Below, piece after piece: positions 26,485 to 35,173 of a stretch of DNA of 64,000 bases. The DNA is from an uncultured Clostridia bacterium (GTDB taxonomy: Bacteria; Bacillota; Clostridia; Oscillospirales; Ruminococcaceae). Both the position numbers and the translations under genes were made by a program. How positions within the stretch are numbered: the stretch's first letter is position 1; each line of letters opens with the position of its first letter. The stretch is from contig CAMUJF010000014.1 of the NCBI GenBank assembly GCA_947089135.1, positions 12,090 through 76,089 of the forward strand, given 5' to 3'. Below the pieces are notes generated by a model that was not told the DNA's origin, searched no databases, and was given only the letters and a program-made list of their open reading frames with translations.

Positions 26485-27281
26485 CAGGCAGCCCTCCTTT
26501 TTCTGAACAGCCTTGCTATTCCTTTTACTGTAAACGGCAGCAGCTTAAAGAAGAATGCCAAAGCCGCCGAGAGAAACACAAACCCGATCCCCGCGCTGAG
26601 TATTGCCAAAAAAATCAATCCCAACCCCACGGGAGCGTTGGTAACGAGACGTATGATCCCGATAACAAACGCGATCACAGCAGCTACTATACAGCATATC
26701 GAGACAGCTCCGACCATAAAAGCAACAATGATTATTGCCAAAATAACCGGAACAATTCCGCACAAAAGAGGAATTCCAACAAAAATTCCTGCAAAAATCA
26801 GCAGAATTATAAGCCATGCGCTCATAGACTTTTTCCGTTCGGGCGGCGGAGTATAATCCTGCCTGTCGTTCTGTCCGGCGTTCTGATAGTAATCGTCGAA
26901 CATTCCCTTGTTGTCGGTACCGTTATCGCTGTCAGTCTTAAAGGGCGTGCCCGCGGCGTGGAAATCCTCGTCCTTGGGAGCGTTCCCGAAAATGTCGTCG
27001 GGCTTTTTCAGCGAAGCGAAAACTCCCGTGCTGTTCTGCGGCATGGGCTTGCTCTCTTTGTATTTGAGGTACACCTCGCTGCGTGAGTAAGCGGAGGTCT
27101 CGCCGATAATGCTTCTTGCAAGAGCATATGGCTTGCCTAAATCCTCGATAACAGCCTGCTCGTTTTCGGGACCCGCTTCGTCGAAATATTCCGAATAGAA
27201 GCTGACAGCCATGTCCCGTTCTTCCTTTGGAAGAGAAACAAGATCGGATTCAAGCTCAGCTAAGTATTCTTCGCGCGTCAT
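26484..27281 (-). CDS. DUF1700/HAAS-domain membrane protein
   Basis: Protein of 265 residues. Residues 1-65 are the HAAS (DUF1700) helical signalling domain (TREEYLAELESDLVSLPKEE ... IEDLGKPYALARSII). A polar Pro/Asp-rich stretch follows, then three or four membrane helices from about residue 150. HAAS proteins are membrane partners of PadR-type regulators in envelope-stress modules. It overlaps the PadR gene by 4 nt (ATGA). Confidence 0.9.
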   Translation of the reverse strand: MTREEYLAELESDLVSLPKEERDMAVSFYSEYFDEAGPENEQAVIEDLGKPYALARSIIGETSAYSRSEVYLKYKESKPMPQNSTGVFASLKKPDDIFGNAPKDEDFHAAGTPFKTDSDNGTDNKGMFDDYYQNAGQNDRQDYTPPPERKKSMSAWLIILLIFAGIFVGIPLLCGIVPVILAIIIVAFMVGAVSICCIVAAVIAFVIGIIRLVTNAPVGLGLIFLAILSAGIGFVFLSAALAFFFKLLPFTVKGIARLFRKRRAA

Positions 27282-27625
27282 AAATTAACCTCCTCGTCTT
27301 TGGGATTTGTGGACTGAGCCTGCTCCGAGATGATATTGTTGATCTTATCCCTGTAGACAAGCCATTCTTCACGGTATAGTTCAAGCTGTTCCTTTCCCTT
27401 TTCGGTAATTTGGTAGTAACGTCTGTTCCGTCCGAGATACTCCTGATCGTAGGTAGTCAGACATTCGCTTTTCAGCAGCCGTCTGAGAACGGGGTACAGC
27501 GTGGATTCCGACATTTCCATTGCCTCGCGGATCTCCTGGGTTATTTTGTAACCGTAGGTATCCTCTCTTGCGACTACGGAAAGCACAAGCGCGTCAAGCA
27601 AAGCGGCGCTGACCGGAAAAACCAT
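27278..27625 (-). CDS. PadR-family transcriptional regulator
   Basis: Winged-helix repressor of 115 residues: LDALVLSVVAREDTYGYKIT, then the recognition region SESTLYPVLRRLLKSECL, the wing GRNRRYYQITEKG and a C-terminal dimerisation helix. This is the usual PadR size. First gene of a four-gene overlapping operon (PadR, HAAS, DUF4097, PspC). PadR proteins commonly repress their own operon; the inducing signal is unknown. Confidence 0.95.
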   Translation of the reverse strand: MVFPVSAALLDALVLSVVAREDTYGYKITQEIREAMEMSESTLYPVLRRLLKSECLTTYDQEYLGRNRRYYQITEKGKEQLELYREEWLVYRDKINNIISEQAQSTNPKDEEVNL

Positions 27626-27666
27626 ATTAGCCCTCCTTTTATATTTTTACTTTTTGTTTAGCATTT

Positions 27667-28119
27667 TTAAGCGTCCGACAGATCGGACAAATTGGAAAAG
27701 AATTTTTCCGAACCAACGTAATATACCGACAAAAATTCATCTGATACAACGCCGTTCACCAAATTATCGCTTACAGAAACCTTTATTATTTTTGAATTTT
27801 CATAGGTAACATACTCCATGATTTTTTCATATGCTTTATCATTTTCCTGCTTTACAACAGAAGGAGTTTTCTCCTGATAAAGAGTTATGATGTATTGCGG
27901 TACTGCTTCGCTTTCGGGTTCGGAAGCTTCCGTCCAGTTATCCTCGTCAAAAAAGACGGTAATATCCGACTGGCTTTGCTGCACAAGACCGGCAACTCTG
28001 TTATGATCCGACGCGGTCAATACTTCAATGCTGCACAGCTTTTCACCTTTTGAACTGCCGCACCCTGCAAGCATCACTGACATAACAACAGTTAACACGC
28101 ATAACAGCAATTTTTTCAT
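27667..28119 (-). CDS. small lipoprotein of unknown function
   Basis: Protein of 150 residues with a clear lipoprotein signal (MKKLLLCVLTVVMSVMLAGC, Cys20). The mature part is acidic and mixed alpha/beta, with no family recognised. A consensus promoter lies 45-75 nt upstream. The adjoining PadR operon on the same strand starts 41 nt downstream; some read-through is possible but no terminator was seen between them. Confidence 0.8.
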   Translation of the reverse strand: MKKLLLCVLTVVMSVMLAGCGSSKGEKLCSIEVLTASDHNRVAGLVQQSQSDITVFFDEDNWTEASEPESEAVPQYIITLYQEKTPSVVKQENDKAYEKIMEYVTYENSKIIKVSVSDNLVNGVVSDEFLSVYYVGSEKFFSNLSDLSDA

Positions 28120-28164
28120 AAAAGATTACCTCCCGATTAAAACGTCATGCACAAGTCTGACATT

Positions 28165-28193
28165 ATTATACAGCATATAATATCATTTGTCAA
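28165..28193 (-). promoter_or_regulatory. consensus promoter for the lipoprotein gene
   Basis: On the minus strand TTGACA (28188-28193), 17-nt spacer, TATAAT (28165-28170). Confidence 0.9.
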
Positions 28194-29699
<1,506 letters not shown>

Positions 29700-29739
29700 C
29701 GCTTGTAATATATAATAGCTCTAAATGTAATATATGTTA

Positions 29740-29806
29740 TATAACAGGTATGCCATAAAATATTTTGGTATACCTGTTTGACATTTTCGGGAAAATATGG
29801 TATACT
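29740..29806 (+). promoter_or_regulatory. eno-end inverted repeat and promoter for the acetyltransferase/aminopeptidase pair
   Basis: AACAGGTATGCC pairs with GGTATACCTGTT (about 29742-29778) with one mismatch, a weak terminator candidate for eno. It is followed by TTGACA (29778-29783), 17-nt spacer and TATACT (29801-29806). Confidence 0.8.
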
Positions 29807-29857
29807 TAAAAAAATATTTATTAAATTTTTGACAATAAAAATAAAGGAGGCTGCATC

Positions 29858-30292
29858 ATGATACGGGAAATCAATGAATCCGATTTCAAGGGGCTTTTTG
29901 AGCTTTATACCCAGCTTCACGGAAATCCTGTCCCGGAAGAAACAGAGGAGCTTTCCGCGCTTTGCAGGAAAATACTTAACGACGAAAATCATCACATAAT
30001 TGTCGCCGAAGAGGACGGAAAAATAGTCTCCTCCTGCGTTTGCGTGATCGTTCCGAATCTCACGCACGAACAGCGTCCATACGCTCTTATAGAAAATGTC
30101 GTTACGGACGAATCATTTCGCTGCCGAGGTTTGGCAACTGCCTGCCTTGATTTCGCAAAAGAAATTGCCATAAAAGAAAACTGCTACAAAATTATGCTGA
30201 TGACGGGCTCCAAGAAAGAGAGTACCCTCAGATTTTACGAAAGAGCAGGCTACAACTGCAGCGATAAAACTGCCTTTATTCAATGGCTTTAA
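29858..30292 (+). CDS. GNAT acetyltransferase
   Basis: GNAT-fold acetyltransferase of 144 residues: IREINESDFKGLFELYTQL at the N-terminus, YALIENVVTDESFRCRGLA with the acetyl-CoA loop, and LRFYERAGYN at the C-terminus. Substrate unknown; the sequence resembles small-molecule amine acetyltransferases. AAAGGAGG ribosome site and a good promoter about 50 nt upstream. The aminopeptidase gene follows by 21 nt and is probably co-transcribed. Confidence 0.87.
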   Translation: MIREINESDFKGLFELYTQLHGNPVPEETEELSALCRKILNDENHHIIVAEEDGKIVSSCVCVIVPNLTHEQRPYALIENVVTDESFRCRGLATACLDFAKEIAIKENCYKIMLMTGSKKESTLRFYERAGYNCSDKTAFIQWL

Positions 30293-30313
30293 TTTAAAAA
30301 ACGGAGAATTATT

Positions 30314-32113
30314 ATGGATATTAAAGAAAGAATCGGCGCACTCAGAAACGAAATGAAAAAAGAAGAAATAAATGTTTATATTATTCCTACATCGGATTTT
30401 CATGACAGCGAATATGTCAGTCCCTATTTTATGACCAGAAAATATTTCAGCGGCTTCACAGGCTCTGCGGGAACTCTCGTTGTATCGGAAACCGACACCG
30501 CCCTTTTTACCGACGGACGGTATTTTATTCAGGCTGAAAATCAGCTCAGCGGCAGCGGTATAACCCTTATGCGGTCAGGAGAAGCTGGCGTTCCCACAGT
30601 TCGCAGGTACGTCTCTGATATTCTTCCGGAATGCGGAAATATCGGTTTTGACGGCAGAGTCGTTACCGCCGAAACCGGAAGATACTATAAAAAAATAGCC
30701 AAAGAAAAAAACGGAAGTATTGCCGATATTGATTTAGCCGATAGAATATGGACTGACCGTCCGCAGCTTGAACATACGGAAATTTATCTTCTGGAGGAAA
30801 AATACAGCGGAAAAAGCGCAACAGAAAAGCTCGCGGAGATACGTGAAAAAATGTCCGAAAAAAAAGCGGACGTTCATATTATCACGGCTTTAGACGAAAT
30901 ATCGTGGCTTTTCAATATCCGTGCGGACGACATTAAATGCTGTCCCATGGTTCTGTCATATGCAGTAATTACCGAAAACTCCGCTTTGCTTTTTGCTGAC
31001 AAAAACGCCTGTGGTGAAAAAGTTTCGGAGTACCTTAGCAAAAATGGCGTAACGCTGCGTCCATATGATGAAATTTATATTTATACAGAAAAATTGTCCG
31101 CAGAACGCGTGTGGCTTGATGAAAAAAGAGTGAATTTCCGTCTTGCCGAAGCCGTGAAAAAATGCAGAATAATTTCCGAGCCAAGCCCTGCGGTACTGCT
31201 TAAAGCCGTAAAAAATCCAACGGAAATTAAAAATATTCGGTACGCCCATTTGCTGGACGGAATTGCCGTTACAAAATTTATGTATTGGCTTAAAACAAAC
31301 ATCGGAAAAATAAAAATCACCGAAGCTACCGCAGCTGACTATATTGACGGTCTGCGGCGTCGGGTCGGCGGAGAGCATTTTATCGCTCCCAGCTTCGACA
31401 CCATAAGCGCTTATAACGCTAATGCCGCCATGATGCATTACAGCGCCGATAATGAAAACTGCGCTGTTCTCGAACCGAAAGGTATACTACTTGTGGACAG
31501 CGGCGGACACTATTTTGAGGGTACTACCGACATCACACGCACCTTTGCGCTGGGCGATGTCTCGAACGAGGTCAAGTACCACTTTACACTAACTGTCCGC
31601 GCCATGCTTAATCTTGCGGCGGCACGGTTCATGCACGGCTGCCGCGGTGAGAATCTGGATATCCTTGCGCGTGGGATAATGTGGGAAAACGGTCTGGATT
31701 ACCGCTGCGGAACAGGACACGGAGTAGGCTATCTTTTAAGCGTACACGAAGATCCAAACAGCTTCAGGCACAAGCTTTCCGAGGACAGACCCATGAGCGC
31801 AGTACTTGAAGAGGGCATGATAACCACCGACGAACCCGGAGTTTATGTTGAAGGCAGTCACGGTATACGAATAGAAAACGAACTGCTCTGCAAAAATGCG
31901 GAACAATGCGAATACGGTCAGATAATGGAGTTTGAGACTATAACATATGCTCCCATAGACCTTGACTGCGTTAACGCAGCTATGCTTGAAGCCAAAGACA
32001 GAGAACGGCTCAACGCATACCATAAAATGGTTTATGAAAAGCTTTCACCGTATTTTGAGGGAGACGAGCTGGAGTTTTTGAAAAACAGTACACGCGCAGT
32101 TTGCGCAATCTGA
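30314..32113 (+). CDS. Xaa-Pro aminopeptidase (M24B, aminopeptidase P family)
   Basis: Large-form aminopeptidase P of 599 residues that removes N-terminal residues preceding proline. Two N-terminal creatinase-like domains (about 1-300, with SAGTLVVSETDTALFTDGRY) are followed by the pita-bread catalytic domain. Metal ligands are in LLVDSGGHYFEGTTDITRTF (two Asp, near residue 395), GTGHGVGYLLSVHE (His), TTDEPGVY (Glu) and ENELL (Glu). No signal peptide, so cytoplasmic. Complete relative to the family. Confidence 0.95.
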   Translation: MDIKERIGALRNEMKKEEINVYIIPTSDFHDSEYVSPYFMTRKYFSGFTGSAGTLVVSETDTALFTDGRYFIQAENQLSGSGITLMRSGEAGVPTVRRYVSDILPECGNIGFDGRVVTAETGRYYKKIAKEKNGSIADIDLADRIWTDRPQLEHTEIYLLEEKYSGKSATEKLAEIREKMSEKKADVHIITALDEISWLFNIRADDIKCCPMVLSYAVITENSALLFADKNACGEKVSEYLSKNGVTLRPYDEIYIYTEKLSAERVWLDEKRVNFRLAEAVKKCRIISEPSPAVLLKAVKNPTEIKNIRYAHLLDGIAVTKFMYWLKTNIGKIKITEATAADYIDGLRRRVGGEHFIAPSFDTISAYNANAAMMHYSADNENCAVLEPKGILLVDSGGHYFEGTTDITRTFALGDVSNEVKYHFTLTVRAMLNLAAARFMHGCRGENLDILARGIMWENGLDYRCGTGHGVGYLLSVHEDPNSFRHKLSEDRPMSAVLEEGMITTDEPGVYVEGSHGIRIENELLCKNAEQCEYGQIMEFETITYAPIDLDCVNAAMLEAKDRERLNAYHKMVYEKLSPYFEGDELEFLKNSTRAVCAI

Positions 32114-32259
32114 TCGTACGGAAAAATACTGCGCTGCGTTATTTATTTTGCTGCTGAATAACAAACTTACGGACAAAATCATGGTTCACGCTCCTGTACA
32201 GTAAAGCGGACATAAGGTACAAGAATTGCCTTTTCCGCAGCTGTTGTCAAAGCGAAAAG

Positions 32260-32283
32260 AAAGGCTGCCTGATCGCAGCCTTT
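32260..32283 (-). terminator. hairpin downstream of trkH
   Basis: Perfect 9-bp stem (32260-32268 with 32275-32283), 6-nt loop, followed on the minus strand by TCTTTTC. A moderate terminator for trkA-trkH. Confidence 0.55.
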
Positions 32284-32341
32284 AATAGATTCGTTTGATA
32301 ACCTCCGAAGCACCGCCGCTGCCGCCGACAAATACAGCAGA

Positions 32342-33775
32342 TCATCTTTTCCACGTTGCAGGAGTAAACAGCAGCAGCATTGGAAAAAGCTCCAGTCTGC
32401 CAGCAAGCATATCGAAAATGAGAACAGCTTTTGCAGGAGCGGAGAAAAATCCGAAATTCTCCGTCGGTCCCACAAGTTCAAGTCCGGGACCTATATTGTT
32501 TATCGCCGCTGTGACGGCTGTAAAGTTGGTTATCATATCATGATTGTCAAAGGAAACAAGCACCAACGATATCACAAAAACCATAAGATACGCCACCATA
32601 AATACGTTTACTCCGCGCACCACGTCATGATCTATCGGGTGGGAATTCAGCTTTATTTTCTTGACCTGCTTCGGGTGAACGATAACAAGAAGCTCCTTTG
32701 CCATGCTTTTGAACAGAATAATTATCCTTGACACCTTGATGCCGCCGCCGGTACTTCCGGCACAGGCTCCTATAAACATTACAAGAACAAGGAGAGTCCT
32801 TGAAAGCTCCGGCCAAAGGTTAAAATCCACCGTACCGAAGCCCGTCGTCGAGATCATGGAAGCCACAGCAAAGGAAGAATGCCTGAGAGCCTCGCCTACA
32901 GTGCTGAAAAGTCCGCTTATGTTTATTGTGATAAGTCCCGTAATGACAGCCACAATTACGAAAAATACGCATACCTCGGTATTGAAAGCGTCACGGAATT
33001 TTCTGCATATCAAAAAGAAGTATGAGTTGAAATTCACGGAAAACAGTATCATAAACACCGTTACCACAATTTGTATCTTGGGAGAAAAACCTCCCATACT
33101 GTTGTTGTAAACTCCGAAGCCGCCGGTTCCCGCAGTGGCAAAGGAGGTGTTCATAGCGTCAAATACCGACATTCCGCAGATGAGCAGAGTTACAAATTCC
33201 ATGATAGTCAGTACAAAATATATTTTGTACAGCATAAGAGCCGTACTTTTGACCTTAGGCACAAGCTTACTGACCGACGGACCCGGGCTTTCCGCTTTCA
33301 TTATGTGCATATTCTGAGCTCCCGCCAAAGGAAGAAAAGCCATGATAAAAACCAGTACTCCCATTCCGCCGACCCAATGAGTGAAGCTTCTCCACATGAG
33401 CATTGATTTGGGCAAACTCTCTACCTCAGGCAAAATGCTCGCGCCCGTGGTGGTGAATCCCGAAACCGTTTCAAACAGAGCGTCCAGGTAAGAGGGAATC
33501 GCCCCCGAAATATAGAACGGTATCGCTCCGAAGATACTGAGCAGTACCCAGCTCAAAGCGACGATAACGTTTCCCTCGCGTGAGTAAAGCTGCTTGCGTT
33601 CCGGCTTTTTCCGTATCAGCAGACCGCCTATTGCAAGACATATAGCCGCGGTTATAAGAAAGTACCAAAGAGCGCTCTCACCGTAGCACACCGCTGTTAC
33701 GGACGGCACGATCATAAACAGGGACTCAAATATAAGTATCCAGCCCAAAATGTAGGATATCATTTTAAAGTTCAT
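32342..33775 (-). CDS. trkH: TrkH/KtrB-family potassium transporter membrane subunit
   Basis: Potassium-translocating membrane protein of 477 residues with about ten hydrophobic segments and four pore-loop repeats carrying the selectivity glycines: SGFTTTGASIL, FATAGTGGFGVY, STTGFGTVDF and NNIGPGLELVG. It needs a cytoplasmic RCK subunit, supplied by the trkA gene 23 nt upstream. HD-GYP sensor, trkA and trkH form one minus-strand operon. Confidence 0.96.
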   Translation of the reverse strand: MNFKMISYILGWILIFESLFMIVPSVTAVCYGESALWYFLITAAICLAIGGLLIRKKPERKQLYSREGNVIVALSWVLLSIFGAIPFYISGAIPSYLDALFETVSGFTTTGASILPEVESLPKSMLMWRSFTHWVGGMGVLVFIMAFLPLAGAQNMHIMKAESPGPSVSKLVPKVKSTALMLYKIYFVLTIMEFVTLLICGMSVFDAMNTSFATAGTGGFGVYNNSMGGFSPKIQIVVTVFMILFSVNFNSYFFLICRKFRDAFNTEVCVFFVIVAVITGLITINISGLFSTVGEALRHSSFAVASMISTTGFGTVDFNLWPELSRTLLVLVMFIGACAGSTGGGIKVSRIIILFKSMAKELLVIVHPKQVKKIKLNSHPIDHDVVRGVNVFMVAYLMVFVISLVLVSFDNHDMITNFTAVTAAINNIGPGLELVGPTENFGFFSAPAKAVLIFDMLAGRLELFPMLLLFTPATWKR

Positions 33776-33798
33776 ATCTCAGTTACTCCCGATCGTTA

Positions 33799-35154
33799 TC
33801 ATTTAAGAATATCCGTAATATCGTGCAGGGCAAGATGATTGGAAACGATGACCACCGCGTCCCCTACCTGAATGCTGTCCTGACCGTGAGGAATGATCAC
33901 CTTTCTGTCGCGCAGGATAGCCGCCACAAGCACGCCCTCCTTGAACTGCATCTCCATAAGAGGAACTCCCGCAATACGCGAGTCCTCCTTTATAATGAAC
34001 TCCGCAGCCTCGACCTTTCCCTTTATCAGGTTGTAGAAAGTCTCAACATTGCTTCCCATGGCGTTTTTCATAGCTCTGACATATCGTATTATCGTTTCGG
34101 AGGTAATATTTTTCGGATAAATTATGGAGTCCAGATCAAGGTGCTTGATAACGTCTCCGAAATCTATACGGTTTATTTTGGTAACAAGCTTGGCGTTTCC
34201 CACACTTCTTGCAAACAGTGACAGCAGGATATTTTCCTCGTCCAGATTGGTCAGGGCAACAAACGCGCCAGAGTTTTCAAGACCGGCTTCAAGCAGCACT
34301 GTCTGGTCGGAGGCATCGCCGTTGATGACTACGACCTCGTCCATAAGAGCGTCAAGCTCCTCGCAGCGGGCGGGGTTTTTCTCTATTAGAGTAACGCTTA
34401 TTCCCGAACGTGTCAGCATTTCGCAAAGATAGTGACCTATCTCTCCGCCGCCGACGATCATCGCGTTCTTAACGGAATTTGTCTTATATTTTATTTTGCG
34501 GAAAAAATCGTTTGCTTTCCGCGGAGCAGCAACTATCGAAATAACGTCCTTTTCCTCGAAAACAAAATCGCCGTAGGCTATGTATGCTTCGTCTCCGCGC
34601 TCAATAGTGCAGACAAGCACGTCGCTGTGGAATTTTGAGTTGATATCCTTTATCGCACAGCCTGCCAGCGGACTGTTTTCGGGCAAACGGAATTTCAGCA
34701 GCTCCACCCGTCCCTTTGCAAAGGTGTCTATCTTTATCGCTGACGGAAAGCGCAGTATTCTTGCGATCTCCGCAGCGGCGGCAAATTCGGGGTTTATTAC
34801 CATTGCAAGTCCCAGTTCATCTTTCAGAAACGGAGCTTCAATGTTATACTGAGGACTTCTCACACGTGCGATAGTCTGGCAGTTACCTGCCTTTTTAGCA
34901 ATAAGACAGCAGAGCAGATTAAGCTCGTCTGAGCCCGTAACCGCGATAAGCAGATCGGCGTGAGTAATGCCAGCCTCCTGCTGAGTTGCGCGCGTGGCGC
35001 CGTTTCCCTCCACTCCCATTACATCAAAGCGGCTTACAACGTTATCCACTATCTTTCTGTCCGAGTCGATAACTGTGACGTTATTGTCCTCCTCGTTAAG
35101 CTGCTCGGCAAGAGCCTGACCGACCTTGCCGCAGCCTACTATAATAATATTCAT
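33799..35154 (-). CDS. trkA: TrkA potassium channel regulatory subunit
   Basis: Cytoplasmic gating subunit of 451 residues with two tandem RCK units. Each has a Rossmann NAD/ATP site (GCGKVGQALAEQLNEED near residue 7 and GGGEIGHYLCEMLTRSG near 237), and each is followed by a TrkA_C domain (for example ENSPLAGCAIKDI and DSRIAGVPLMEMQF). It regulates TrkH, encoded immediately downstream. The HD-GYP gene stops 19 nt upstream. Confidence 0.97.
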   Translation of the reverse strand: MNIIIVGCGKVGQALAEQLNEEDNNVTVIDSDRKIVDNVVSRFDVMGVEGNGATRATQQEAGITHADLLIAVTGSDELNLLCCLIAKKAGNCQTIARVRSPQYNIEAPFLKDELGLAMVINPEFAAAAEIARILRFPSAIKIDTFAKGRVELLKFRLPENSPLAGCAIKDINSKFHSDVLVCTIERGDEAYIAYGDFVFEEKDVISIVAAPRKANDFFRKIKYKTNSVKNAMIVGGGEIGHYLCEMLTRSGISVTLIEKNPARCEELDALMDEVVVINGDASDQTVLLEAGLENSGAFVALTNLDEENILLSLFARSVGNAKLVTKINRIDFGDVIKHLDLDSIIYPKNITSETIIRYVRAMKNAMGSNVETFYNLIKGKVEAAEFIIKEDSRIAGVPLMEMQFKEGVLVAAILRDRKVIIPHGQDSIQVGDAVVIVSNHLALHDITDILK

Positions 35155-35173
35155 GGTTTACCCTTCTTTAATA